Positions 22,789 through 36,111 of a stretch of 64,000 nt of DNA are shown here, piece after piece; the first letter of the stretch is position 1; each line of letters opens with the position of its first letter. Source of the DNA: Rotaria macrura (taxonomy: Eukaryota; Rotifera; Eurotatoria; Philodinida; Philodinidae). The notes beneath the pieces are model-generated. The model was not told the DNA's origin. It saw only the letters and a list, made by a program, of their open reading frames with translations, and did no database searches. The position numbers and the translations under genes are program-made. The stretch lies in the NCBI GenBank assembly GCA_900239685.1, contig OENT01000901.1:1-64000 (forward strand), written 5' to 3'.

Positions 22789-25700
22789 TCACAGTAATAC
22801 AAATAGAGATACAAGTTATCGATTGTTGGCGATGAACTCATAAACAATTCACTTTGTAGATAAATACTAGATAAAGAGTACAGTGATGAAAACCTATCAC
22901 CAGATCATGTCAGAGTTAGACTCTAACCTAATGCATCGGTAATCGCCACCGACCAGTGGCCAGTTATGTTGATAATATTTATCAGACTATTCAGGACTTG
23001 TGATTCCATTCAGAATTAAATTCAATTTTTGATTCATTAAAAATCTTTTAGAACAACTTCACCAATTTTTCACAGGAGAAATAAAGATTGGGATTGTTTT
23101 CAAGTTTAATTCATTGTGAAATAATATTCATGCTATTCTAAATTAGTATTTTCTATTCTTCCTTCGATTATCACATTTTCTTCCAACTGTTCACAACAAT
23201 TAGAATTATGTACAGACTGATATATTTTCTTCGAAGAATAAAAGTCTCACAAGTTTTGTAGTTCAGAGAAATGGAGTATCATAAATAATTTCAACTTAGA
23301 TCCTTGCTTTTACGATGCAGATTCCTAAACTCTAAGAAACTTCGGATTGAGTCAATAGATGTAATCCATAAACTAAAATCGAATGAAATTGAATCTTGGA
23401 AAATCAGTGGTGAACAATTTGATTCAATTGAATCCTATGAACTGTAAAAATTATCAATAGTATTCAATCAGTCATTCAACTACGTTTTTCTCTCTTATGA
23501 ACGATCATGTTCGACTTCTGAATAATCTAGTGCAACTAAGAAACTGTTTTCATGTGTAATTTCATCACCGATGAAACAAAAAGAATTGAAAATCTGTTCT
23601 TGATCGACAAAATTTTCGCTTTTGAGTAAAACGATCGTCGTGATAATTAAAAACTAATTCTTTCATTGACTGATTTTCCTCTTCTCCTTTTTAAATGGAA
23701 GCATCAGGATATTTTCACCTATTAAAACATTCGAATCGTACTATTAAGATTCCAGTCTTTTTTCTAACTGACCCATAATCGTACACATCAGTTACTATCT
23801 GATTTATTGAGATTTGAAAATTTGTTGCTTTTGATATGCTTTGCAGCAATCGCGTATTTATTTCTTTAAATTAGCTCCAGTCTGAGTGTAGATAGAGAGT
23901 TGCCTCACTTGAAAACACACAAAATATCTGAGATAAAAGCAACATTATATATTTCTTCTGCATGAAAATCAGAACACTCAATAACTGTTTGATTTCGATC
24001 TTGGTTATCGTAGAATATTCTTGTCTCCATCTAAAAGTTTACTCTTTAAATATTTGAAGTTTGTTTTTTCTGTTACCCAAACGTCGACAGGAATAGTAAA
24101 ACGATAAAATATTCGATGATTCCTTCACTTCTCAAGCAATTCCTAATTAGTATATAATTATCTACGTATCAATCATCAAACAACGCATCAAATTTCACTC
24201 ACTTAGAAAACTAACACAGAAGAAGAGCATGGACATCTCAGAATTTATTCGTAATCTCGAAACGAAAATGAAACAGGTCGACAACTCAGAGTTTTTCGTT
24301 ATTTTTTTGACAACGCTTCAAGATAACTCAACAATTCTTTGCTCATAGTTGTCCCATTGTAATATTTCTCTATGCTTAAATTATCATTTTTTAGCATTCA
24401 AATAGTTTCGTTTTAAAATCGACTACATAAGTTAATTGATATATCTGATGATTAGACGAGTATCGCAATAGCATCATAGAAGAAAGATTATTTCATCAGA
24501 CGTGCATGTCGAATCGATTGAGTCCATCCGTCAAGCTTTCCGCTTTGGACATATAATATCTTTTGATTGAAACATATTATTTCAGTTGAGTTTACAGAGT
24601 AGTGGAATAGAGACTCGAACATCTGAGAAAAGAAATCGGTTCAGGGTGACCTATTCAAAAGCCAATCACACTTACGACTTAAATGCAAATTTCTCTTTTT
24701 GATTATCAAGATTCACTCTGACTCAGCAGAATCACATCTCTTCTCCTATAGAAGCGATGTATTCATATTTTATTATTTACTTCTAGCAACTGCTCTTTTT
24801 AATATAAAAGTAAAATACAGGATCAGTTCACTTTGGAAAAAAATTGTCTTATTATTTCTTCTCTATCGTATAAAATAGAACCTTACTAATTGTAGTAGCA
24901 TGCTGTCTTCTAATTCTTCTTGATTCCGTATCTCAATGTCCCTGTCGGCATAAAATGAATTTAGTTTGACAACAAACTGTACCTGTTTTCGTTTGTGTCA
25001 TTTTGTCGCAGATCATTCTTCCTCTGATTATGACGAATATTATTCTTCCCACCAATACGCGATAGTCGATTATGATTACATGCCGATAGTAAATCAGATT
25101 ACCAAATGCTTTTTTGAGAAGAACTCATTTCAAAGATAATGAAGTTAGACTTAATTTTCAGTTGAATTCTGCTACTGTTTCGTGAAAATGTAATTGAAAC
25201 ATTCAAATTTTTTTACCATTCTAAAAAAGCTTATTTCATTTTTATTTATTTATTTTTTTATTCGTTATTTTTTTCGTGACAGCGATCCACGAGCATTGTA
25301 ATTATAAGTCTTATTTTAATCAAGAAAAAAAATCTAATTAGAAAAGTCTTCGTAGATGTCAACATATGGTATGTATTTTGCATATTATGATAGGCAGAAG
25401 GCTTCTAGAAAATAAGCATTCATTATTCAGATGACTATTTCATTAAAATGCATCTCGTGAACATTACTGAAGAGGTTGCCTCATATTTCTATTGTTAAAC
25501 TTAACAAGCATATCGGACGACGTTCTAAAAAACGTTCTAAAGGATTTAGTTTTATGCTAAGGATTTGAACTTTTTATACGTTATGTATCGATGAATTTTC
25601 AGTAATCAAAATTTTATGAAAAAATTAGAAAAAGACATTTGATTAGTTGTTTAAATTAATGCTTCATTTTCTTATACACAAAGTTGACCAAGACATTAAA

Positions 25701-27155
25701 TTAATATTTGTTTTTCAAAAAACTACTTTTAAAATGTAAGAAAACTCACATTGAATTGAATAGTGACGCGTGTATCTATCAATTGATAATTTTATTTAAG
25801 ATACGATTTAATACTCGTTTGAACACTGATTATTCCTGCAAGTAGAAATTACAGGGTGACGTTTCTTTTCTTAAAAATGACATTCTCAGGAGCAGTTTTC
25901 CATAACACTGTAATCTATACAGTAGTTGTTCATATGCATCCAGAAACTCGTCTCTCGTACTATTCGATTGTTGTTCAGAAAAGGGAAGAATGGAAATAGT
26001 TTATTTCTTTCAATTCGATAGCAGATGTTCCGTGGATGAAAAGTCATGAAACTCACATTCACAATTGATCTGATTAGTGACAACTATTCATATCGACTCG
26101 AATTTCAAAAAACAAAATGTCCGGAGTAATTTTTGTCGTTTAGCAGAATCGAATTCATGCCAACTTTGGATTTCATAAAATAATGAGAACGTTAGGGGTT
26201 CGGTAAAAAAGATGAATAGTTTTTAGCTTTTATTGGCATATCAAGTATTTGTCAAGACGAAACACGGCACTGATTGGATTAAAGTTGAAGTGAATCAATA
26301 AGTAGCCGTTTCTAAAACGATGAAGTTGAGAAATTCAAACGCAACGATAGCTAGAATGAGTTAAAATTACACAACAACACAAGATTTCTATCTGCCTGGT
26401 TTTATCTAAGACTATACATTCAAAAACAAGGAGATCAAAAGATAACAGAGCACATAAGTATAATTGTATGGTTTTAATCCAAATAGAGTTATGTAGTCAT
26501 CAAAATAAAACTGCTTTTACCTCGGAAAGAAAACACTGTCGATATTTTGACCCATTTAATTCATTTGAGCTCTATTCTTTGAAATCGAAGTGCTACAGAA
26601 AAAAACCTTCTCTATAATGTTTGAGTTCTTTGAAGTAGAAGATGAAAAGGGCACTATTCGAAATAGTTAAAATATTAAGTATTCTATTGAGACAATAAAT
26701 GGCTGATGACTTCACTTCATTATTGATGAAGTATATTTTCGAAGAAATTTCATTCGGCATGAAATGAACTTGCTATTTTCAGAATGAGAAGAATCTCTAT
26801 ACAACGTGTTACATGATTTTTTCGCATGTCGAATGAAGCAAATTGTTTTTTACACTCAAATATCTTTCCGATGATGTTCTCTTTTTCCATCAGTATGGTT
26901 CACATCAATTTTCATGTATTATCTGCCGTCCATAACGTCTATCGTACGTCATATCATTATCAATTGATGATGAGAGTAGATCTGTCCAAACCACAAGTTT
27001 ACTAACTTTATTACAATATAAGCAAAAAATTATTTTCTTTTGATTAGTGTGCTATTTCCAATAGCAAAGTTTAAATTTAACCTAAAATTTTCTTCTTTGT
27101 TTGAATTTTGTACTACATAGAAACATATGAAAACGAGTTAGCTAATGTAACGGCC
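22789..27155. other. Gene-poor stretch with two isolated exon-like frames
   Basis: No complete gene. A plus-strand exon-like frame at 25012-25139 is listed separately. Another, 25877-25999, begins with ATG and has 40 codons, but no partner exons. A short ATG frame at 24229 follows a TATA-like stretch. The rest is AT-rich without visible structure. Confidence 0.4.
25012..25139 (+). CDS. Candidate terminal exon of an unidentified gene
   Basis: A good acceptor (TTTTGTCGCAG) is followed by 42 codons in phase 1 ending at TAA (25137-25139). The peptide is rich in Ser, Asp and Tyr (HSSSDYDEYYSSHQYAIVDY) and looks like real coding sequence. Upstream exons could not be placed with consistent phases, so this may be a gene fragment or chance. 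Confidence 0.25.
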
Positions 27156-29503
27156 TCAGAAATAGCCGATAGTATTTGTAATGTTTCTTTTGACATGAGT
27201 TAAATCTTCCCCTTGATCAACTCTATTGGACATATGGCACAGTATGCAATCGAGACTGTAATCACCGATTTTCTGAAAGTAATCGAGCATGTTTTGAAAT
27301 TGCTTTCGGACAGGTTTATTTCGCCATTGATGGTAGCTTTCATACAATGTCCTATTGGTTGCAACCCGTTTTATATAGATAGCAGCAGTTTCTGGGGTTT
27401 CGAATTTTCTTAAATCGATAATACAGTCAGTTTCGCATGGTAGCCAATCCCCAACATTTTCCGCGCCAAGATAAATAGGTACACTGCCGGCTACAAGCGG
27501 ATGCCATAATTTCTCCGTTATATAATCGTGACCAAGACTATTTTCGATAGCAATGGTAAATAAATATTCACTGGATAACGCTAATTTACCGGCCTCCCAA
27601 TCATAAGTGCCACGGTCTTTCAAGTTGCGATTTGCTGAATGTTGAATATTGACTATGTGTTCTGGTAAACTGCGAATATTATCACCGCAGGTACCATAAT
27701 TGTCGACATCTATATGTGTCATTAATTTATGCATATATTCTGTACGTTTTGACATGGTGTGACAATTGCTGTTCATCCAAACAATGGGAGCTCTTACATA
27801 CGAGGAATTGCTATTTTCTTTTTGCATAGACGAGATCTAAGAAAGAATAGGTGCTAATGTATATGCAATAGTTCTCGCTTCGTCTATAAAAAAAAGGAAC
27901 AGTCTCTTGCTAAAATTATTTTTATCCATCGATGCTATTCTACGGAACAGTAACCACATAGTGAAAATCACACTGAAACAGCAATAGGTCTTATTTGCAT
28001 GAATTCACTTAGGAATTAATTGTTACCTACTGAAATTTCAACCAATACTAACTATTGGCTGAATCAGGAATAGACTACGTATTTTGTTTGCATTTGAATG
28101 CACTAGGTAAAGATCTATTCTATTAAATATAGGGCATCCATGAGAAAGAAAATACGACAGTAAAAAGTTTCATTATAAAGAGTTCAACAGAATTTTGATT
28201 GTCAGAACCGTATATTAATTATATTTCAGTACGGCATAGAATATGTTTTCTTCATTTGTATCAATATCAAAATCTTTCAAGCATTTCTTTTCAATAAGTC
28301 AGATTGCATAAGCAATGTCAATCGAATACTTGCATACTTAGAAGTGTGTAAGATTTTGTTTAATCAAATTGAATGAAAATTCTTTTGTTTAGTTTCAATT
28401 GATTTTTGGATAGAAAACAAGTAAACTACTTCAATCGTTATAGGTACTAAAGAAGAATAAGAAATACTAAGTGGATTATGGGACATCGGTGTTCATTCTA
28501 AGAAGACAGAACATCATTCGTTCACTTACACCAACTTCCAAAATGAATAAGCATAACTATCAAAGAAAAATAATATATAAATAGAATTTAGAGACGATAT
28601 AAAAGTTTCCATCGACAGAAAAGAACAATGTGAACAAACTCTTCTTGTATTTGAAGTGTTATTTTATGTCATCATTTAACAATTACTTACTGTTCGCATA
28701 TTGGTCCAATAAATGTCTGAACTTTTGCTGGATTGCATTGGTTTTTTACTCGACATGACTTTCTCTATTGATAATCTTTTCGAGTTAAATTTGAATTTTT
28801 CAACATAGTTAAATAGCCAAGGAGCTGGAATAAGATCGTATACTGACCGATCATAACCGAATGTTATATCGAATAATTTTAGCTTGTTTCTGTCCGCTGC
28901 CGATGGATAATTACTGATCGATTCAAAATTAAATACGAATCCCCATATACTATCACAAGTACGAAATCGTTTGTTTAACAGGTTAGAGTATAATTGTTCA
29001 GGAAACGAGCTAAATGGATCCGCGATGATTGATGGATACGCTGAATTATCAAATTTCCTTGAAAATAAATCTAACGTATAACCACGTTTACATTGAAGTT
29101 TTGATTGGTGTTTGATCGACAAACCATCATCAGCTTTTGCCACACGTCCATCATTCATACAGTTGCCATCTGTCAATGTACTCTCTGAAGCATGTACCAA
29201 TTGGCATGGTAAGCGTTTACAATCACCCATATTATAGGTTTGACATATGGCACTAGCAATCGATCTTAGTTCGTTCGGTATTTCGCACCATGATGTTCGA
29301 TTGGTAGCATCGTTGAAATGAAATGTACGCCAAGCGGCCAGATCAAATATGTATTTAACCCTAGCAACTTGTTTATCTTTTGAATACTTACATAAACTTG
29401 GTTTTGGATCATTGACAAAGAATGAGTATAATATGAAAAACAAGATGCTTCCAGCACAGAATATCTTCAAGTATCTCTTGGTCTTTCTTTGATAAAACCG
29501 CAT
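27156..29503 (-). CDS. Alpha-1,3-fucosyltransferase, GT10 family
   Basis: Two exons, 29503-28691 and 27836-27156, joined in phase 0, give 497 residues; the intron is 854 bp. GT10 enzymes add fucose from GDP-fucose to GlcNAc-containing glycans in the Golgi lumen. A type II signal anchor is at about 11-30 (LKIFCAGSILFFILYSFFV). It is followed by a long stem and acceptor-side region encoded by exon 1. The donor-binding signature lies at 364-391 in exon 2 (FTIAIENSLGHDYITEKLW, then HPLVAGSVPIYLG). A C-terminal CxxC (LDCILC) matches the disulfide found in animal members. The protein is somewhat longer than typical vertebrate FUTs. The start is the ATG at 29503. Acceptor specificity (core or antenna) cannot be told. 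Confidence 0.92.
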
Positions 29504-31545
29504 TAATTCTGAACAAAAGTGTCTGAAAATTGGATACAGAGTTTTTCTATATAGTGGTTCATGAGTGGTTATTCAGTTTCTATTATATTTTAGTTTATTT
29601 ACAAGTGAAAAATTTTCAGCATCTGAAGCTGACACTAGTCCATTTTTCAAGAGGTGACATTGATCCGGACGGAAAAATATAATTTTTGACAGCTTCCGTG
29701 TCTTTTTATGTACATATCGTTAAAACTTCAAAGTGCTATTTGCAAATCTATACAAATGATTTCAGATAAGAAAGGAACCTAGTTAAAGCTAAGGATGAAT
29801 ATTTATTGTTATTGTTATAAATAACAACGAGACAGCAATAGCATATCACATCTAATAGAATCTATCACTGTTACGAAGATAAAAAAATAACGGCTAGTTA
29901 TTCTGATGAACGAGAAATTAATGTAATTTCTACTGAGTTTCAATTATTCTTCTTTCATGAGAACAAGAACTGAAATGACTCATAGTGCCAATGAATATCT
30001 ACATATATTAAATATAATCCCATTTCTCACATTCTATGTTCTCGTCTTACGTTACTTTTGTCGATCTATACTAAATTGATGAACTGTCTCAATGAATAAA
30101 ATAATCTCTGGAATTTCTCAGTCATGCTTTGCAGATATTTGATTTTGTTCAGATTTCAATTGACTTATGGCTGTTTTCGACACGGAATAGGCAAAATTGA
30201 GATTAGTCCAGCAGAGATGATGATTAGCGCACGAACCATATGTGAAATTTTTGCACAGCACTAATTTGCTTCATTTAAAGTAACTCATAAATGATTTCTA
30301 TTCTGTCGGTGGTAAACAAACAACTTACAAAAGTGAAGCTCACTGAATCTTTGATTATGATCATTCCTCTACTTCTGCATTAGAAAACGGCGGAAACAAA
30401 TTTTTCAGTTCCGTTTTTCTCGCTTCAATTTGTGAGAAAATATATTTGTCTGTTCTCATGAAAAATCAGTTTTCTCCATCTCTTTATTCCGACTTCTATG
30501 TAGACGTATTCATATACATATATTTTATGAATATAGAAAGAAAAAGAATTCATTTATTTTTAAAAGTAAACAGTAGCTAAACATAAATATAAGATTTTTT
30601 CAGTAGCGAAACAGAAACTACATAATCAGTGATATAAAATCAGGATATTTCAATCACAGGATGAGGATAAGATGCAGATGTTCGCTGTATTAAGAAAAGT
30701 CTGTTATAAAATATATGACGTGCCAAAAAAAAACTGGACCCCTATTTTGTCAACTTACTAAGTCCTTAATTAGGAAACCGTTGAGACAAACTCTTGTATG
30801 ACATTTTCGAATAATATTCAGAACGAGTCTTCTGTTCAACATTCATTTGTGATACTATTACAAGCTTTCAAATTTACATTCGGTGCTACTCCTTAAACCT
30901 TATGAAAATCACTTTAAAGGAAATATTAAATGGCTTTAATGTGGTTTGGATCTACATTGTTTCTCATGATGAGCTTGACTGAGCACAAAGATAAGCTAAT
31001 TATGAATACCTAACCGTTAGATATTCATAACAATAAAATAGTAAAGGAAAACATCGAAGAACACCGTCTCATAGAAGTTTTCTTTTACCGCATTCGTATA
31101 GGGCACACAACAGTATTTTTTGAATGATGTAAGCATTTTTCTTTAGAAACGTAAAAGTACATTATGGAAAAAAAAAAGATTTAGAGATAAAAATTCATAT
31201 AAGTGGATCTTCCATAGAACCGTACCGAACAATTTAATTTCTAAGCTTCATCAGTTCGTGTAAAATATTCAGTTGGTGGTGTTTTATTGTTTTTTTTTCG
31301 TATTTAAATGATCAAGAATATTTTATTGGTATACTTAATATATGTAATTAAACGCTTTATCGATCTTCGTGAAGTTTAGATGGACTAATATGTGTTTCTT
31401 GTTTGAAACCATCACGTCGATTACTGTTGCAATATAAGTAGTGGTTTCTATTTCTTCATCTCATATTCAGAACATTTTGTAATGTTATTATGCTAGCATG
31501 GGAGAGATTTATCTTCAATATGTCTCACCGAACATCGGATGAGGC
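29504..31545. other. Gene-poor upstream flank of the fucosyltransferase
   Basis: No gene recognised in this 2-kb stretch. It should hold the fucosyltransferase promoter, but no element is distinctive. Confidence 0.45.
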
Positions 31546-31691
31546 CTAAGTAATAGACAATTGATGAGTGCTAATTCTGGTTGAACTTCTTCGACTATAT
31601 GTTGTCTGGTTCAGAAGATTGTATAACGATAAGGAAGAGTTAGATGAAGACATTCGATGATTGATATCACAGCAGATCATGTCATGTTCAA
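31546..31691 (-). CDS. Candidate terminal exon, Ser-rich, unidentified
   Basis: The minus strand has a good acceptor (ATATTAATCTCAG) ending at 31692, then 48 codons to TAG. The peptide is Ser-rich (MSSSNSSLSLYNLLNQTTYS). Codon use looks natural, but I found no matching upstream exon with certainty. It could be the tail of a minus-strand gene between 32 and 35 kb, or chance. Confidence 0.22.
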
Positions 31692-32323
31692 CTGAGATTA
31701 ATATAAACTCTGAAGTGCAGCACTTCACCAAGACGTGACAGTTAATATGCATAGAAATGCCAATGATACCATGCTTAAAAATGAAATATCACTCTTTTTT
31801 TAGTGGTTTTCGTTGATGGATATCTTTGAACTCACACTCCTTAAATGTGCGAATGAAGTTTTCTCTTCTTTTTTTCTACCCCCTCTTGCTTTCTTTATAT
31901 CCGTTTCTCTAATAACTATGCAGTTATACGCATTATTGAATGAATTTAAATTCATTAAACTATTTAGAGATTACTACTCATGCGAATGTGATAGCGACTT
32001 CAATAACACCGGATGAATCGCATTGAAGGAAGCTTTTTTAAGCGTGCATCAACTCCCAAGACAGCATTTATTATGTAAAACGAGTGAGTCGTCGAGTTCA
32101 TATGATGTGTCACGAATATTTATGTATTGATGCAGCAGATAACTTTTGAATTACTAGCAAGTTACTAATTCAATTTTTTCCACTAGTAGAAATTTAAAGA
32201 GCAGGTCACCGCATCCAAATCATCTAATGATGAAGAAACAATACGAGTGAATTAGTCTTAATGTATCATGACACTCTATGTTGAAACAAATTGAAATTAC
32301 CTATTTACAAGATATCAACTAAG

Positions 32324-32625
32324 GTCAATGGAAACTAGAATGGGGAGCTCTTAGGTTTTATTTATACTTTTGTCGAGAAGCAATTGCTAAATTATCGAAA
32401 CAAATCAGAAACAATCGGACGAATCTCGAACAAGAAACACATATGGAGAATCAAATACTCTTTGGGATCAAAGCTTTAAATTCATTTTGATTCAATCCTT
32501 ATGAAAATAAGGATGGATCACAAGAAATCGCTACCATAAATTTCCTTGAGGATTGCCCACAACACGAGGTTTGCAAGGAGATGATAAAGACACTTCTTTT
32601 CACGAAGATCTCTTATAAAATATAG
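32324..32625 (+). pseudogene. Broken coding remnant, possibly of a LINE-type retroelement
   Basis: After an acceptor-like CAACTAAG, one frame stays open for 100 codons apart from a single in-frame TGA at 32488-32490, then ends at TAG (32623-32625). The first half (WKLEWGALRFYLYFCREAIA and following) recalls the Trp- and basic-rich linker between endonuclease and reverse transcriptase in LINE polyproteins. That likeness is by eye and weak. The second half (INFLEDCPQHEVCKEM) is unknown. No catalytic motif is present. Confidence 0.4.
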
Positions 32626-35179
32626 TAATCAGTTTACTATTATTTTTTAACATTCTTATACTACACATTCGAATTTGTAATCGACAAATTGTTTTACATG
32701 AATAAGTGCCCTCTAACTGGCATATCCGTTATTGTGACACGGATGTGTTTCGTTTTTCTTAATAGAATAAAAGCTGAAATATATCTGTATCTCGTGTTTT
32801 TGTCAAACATAGAGACTTTTATTTATTTATTCTTCAATGTAAAGGTCAATATAGATAAAGTAACACTGCTATACCCGTAAAGATTTTCAAAAAATCTCTA
32901 TTACGACATCATCTGTCGTATTTCAAATAAAACTATCGTTAAGTAATGGTAGCTGCTCGTGACATAGCATTATTCACAGTTTAGCATAATATAAATTATA
33001 ACCTAAGTCAACATTGAACATTCATCTATAGAATGTTCTAATTCCAGTTGACTATTCTGATTCGTTGTGTGAAGAAGCCAGGACACGATGTACTTTGACA
33101 TACACAATAATTAGATTGAATGAGTATCTGATAAACTATTCACTATTATTTTTCTTGTAGTAACATTTCTAAGTATAACTAAATTCCTCGAGTCAAAACA
33201 CTGAAATCAAATAAACTTGAAGAGTATTTATCAAATTTTCGTACTGCTTTTCGGGCATTGCTAAGACATTCAAAAAAGTATGATATTTTCTAGGAAACGT
33301 CAATAAACTAAAGAGAAAAATTGGTCCTACAACAAGTAAAACAGAGAGAAATGGCAAGGATTTCTCGGCAATCTTTATACTATCTTAGTCTTACTCATGC
33401 CGATAAGAAATATGAATCGATGGATATGAAAATTCCTTTCACAAAAAAAACTGCGTGAGGTTTTTAAAACCTGCAATTATTACCGTACATTTCGGAAGTT
33501 GTAGAAATTTTCCGGAAATGAGCATATTAAATTTTAAAAAAGTGAAAGCTCCATTTTCAGATTTAAGTATGTTCATCTTAGCACCTTAGTCTATAAGGTT
33601 ATGAAAATTTCAGAAAAGTTCTTGGAATCACAAGAACAAGTTTTGTATTTTGGATGATTTCGGGCATTTGTTCTTTAGATTTCATTTTTCTACTAATAGT
33701 AGTAATATAGATATGTTCAAAAACTTGAGTAAAATTTGTTTTCTCATTCCGTAGCGACGTTGTCTCGCATTCTAAAACATTGTTTATATATTCCAAGCTT
33801 CTGTTCTGCGTCTAAGATGATAAAGCGCTATACCGGAAATTTCAACTCATCTCCAAAATTTGAATCTAATAATAGGACAGAGATTAGATTCAAAACGATA
33901 TTTAAGTTCATAATGTGGCAATTCCAGATAAAGCTGTATCAAAACTTTATTTAATTTCAGCGACCTGTATGTCAAAGTAGATTTTTACTGCGTTTCATGA
34001 AAACACAGCTGATTTTAAAAGCTTTGACTTTTGTGAATTTTTCGTATATTCATTTTTGATGAATGTATGAACCCCTGTTAATGCACATAAATAGAAATCG
34101 GATAAGGTGATTTTCGAGAAAGACAACTTTTTAATGTGATTCTCACAAGATTCTACTCTTGATTTCTTCTCTATGAAGAACAGGGCTGATCATGAAATAA
34201 AGATAACCTTTTAATACCTGTAGTGATTATATTTTGAGTACTACAATCGGAAACCACTCGTCTATTTTTGAATTCGTATAAAATTCTAATCATTGCTTGC
34301 CCTTTCTTTTTTCGCATCATTAGGTTTCTATCTGTGCGAGATGACTCATCATGATGTTCATGGTGATAATGATAGGTGAGAATGTGAATGAGTGAGACAG
34401 ACATTGATATTACTACCGTATTCTCTCTCGTCTGTGTCATATCTACCAGTGGCACAGCTAGCTTGTGATCAAAAATACGAATCATAGTCCTATCGATTAA
34501 TATGATTCACAGCTGTCAAAAGGACAAGTTAAAAAAGAGTAGTCGGTAGAAAAGTACGAACTCTAATTTCCTGTTCATTTGTTCCTTTTTCCTGTCTATT
34601 GTACTTAGTTTTGATCGCCGCAGATGACGCTATACTACAGTCTTGCTGGAAAACGAATTAGCTTGATAAGATTTATATCTATACTCGCTATACTGTACTT
34701 AGACAGCCTTGAAAATCGAAGATTGAAAATACTAAACTTGAGACAAGATTCATAAGTATAGAAGTATTGATATATTAGACATAGTCTGAACCATCTGTTC
34801 GGTATCTTCCTCCAAACCAAAGTACTAGAATGGTATTAGAAATTATTTCTGAATTCTAATTTTATTCGAACCATGATTAGTTTTAGAATATTGTATAAAT
34901 AGATTTTAAAAACTGTCGAATATATAGAATACGGATTGAGTCACACTCTAAATTACCGATCATGAAAAATAAAAATGTACTTGTCTACCTCATGACTTAT
35001 GTGTCATTATTGCTAGACTTTTCGCGTCTTTTTAATATAAATAGTACAGCTCAATTGTGCTGTATAAAATGAGAGCAGTTTCTAACAACTAACGTTTTTT
35101 AGTTTTTTTCTTATTATCTAATTAATAAACAAATCGATGTCGATGGTCATTGACATCAACGACCGAAGTTCATCTCTTT
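32626..35179. other. Gene-poor stretch
   Basis: No gene recognised. A minus-strand frame of 104 codons at 34171-34485, with a His-rich YHYHHEHH run and a basic region, has no family resemblance or splice partners; I regard it as unproven. Confidence 0.4.
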
Positions 35180-35181
35180 TA

Positions 35182-36111
35182 ATGGATGGTTTATAAATAA
35201 TGGGACACTTTTGTTTTGTCTTTTTGAGGATCTTAGGATGTGACTAGAAAAATACGTCTCAAGCAAAAATGATAGAGAATATGATCTTCTACAAAATTCG
35301 TTTTTTTTTAAATTTTGTAGAGCTTACTTACCTTTAGATCAGTATTCAAAATACGCTCAGAGGTGAATTACATTTCTGCACCAGTTCTGTACGTCTAATA
35401 TGTAAACGCGATACGTTGCCACTTCGAGTGAATAAACTTAACATTTTTACGTAGCGGAATCGATAGAAAATTCTATTTTCTATCAATTCCGCTACCTAAC
35501 AAGGTCATTAGTCTTGTCAATATTAACATACGCTCGTAGTCATTCGAACCAACTTCTTTCTTGTTTTTGAAAAAGAATACTTTTCCATTTTTAATGAACA
35601 CGCAAACTTTCTGTTTATGGATGAAGCAAGATAGAAATTAATTTTGAACAACCCGTAGTCGAATTGTAACTCGATGGGACTATAGAATGTTTTATTTGTC
35701 TTGAATAAAAAAAAACAAAAGGACGTAAAAAATGGGATTTTTATCAAGTCTGTGACTGTTTTTGAATTCAAACTTTTTCTGAAAATCTTGATAATAAAAT
35801 TGCAGAAAATATGTAAATGAATGTAGAATTTTTCGGAGAATTCTTCGACGATATTAAAATTCAGCAAGGATAAATTATTCGGATAGAGGGAAAATGTTTT
35901 CGAATTTTAAGCAGATGCAGTTATGCAATTCACATCTGTGTGTATTTTGAATGCTACTTCTAAGGTAAGTAAACTCTAGACATTTAAAATAGCAAGTTTT
36001 GCAGAAAATCACATTGTATATCATTAGTGTCTGAGACTGATTTTTCTAGTCACATTCTAAGATCTTCAAAAAGACAAAACAAAAGTGTCCCATTATTTAT
36101 AGACCATCCGT
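35182..36111. mobile_element. 930-bp inverted-repeat element with TA flanks (Tc1/mariner-like)
   Basis: The left end ATGGATGGTTTATAAATAAT and the reverse complement of the right end ACGGATGGTCTATAAATAAT match, and the similarity continues inward for roughly 70 bases closely and more loosely to about 150. Both ends are flanked by TA, as expected for Tc1/mariner integration. The interior has one minus frame of 114 codons (35523-35867) rich in Phe and Lys without transposase motifs. It is probably a non-autonomous element. Confidence 0.7.
35451..35495. repeat. Perfect-looking hairpin inside the inverted-repeat element
   Basis: GTAGCGGAATCGATAGAAAA and its near-exact complement (one mismatch, which can pair as G-U in RNA) flank a 5-base loop. 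It lies inside the element at 35182-36111. No regulatory role can be assigned. Confidence 0.6.

Noticed and set aside
25877..25999. 40-codon plus frame starting with ATG
   Set aside because: Reads like protein, but frames of this length are expected by chance and there is no partner exon.
34171..34485. 104-codon minus frame with a His-rich run
   Set aside because: No family resemblance and no second exon with matching phase.
35523..35867. 114-codon minus frame inside the TA-flanked element
   Set aside because: Phe/Lys-rich, no DDE or helix-turn-helix signs of a transposase. Not called as a gene.
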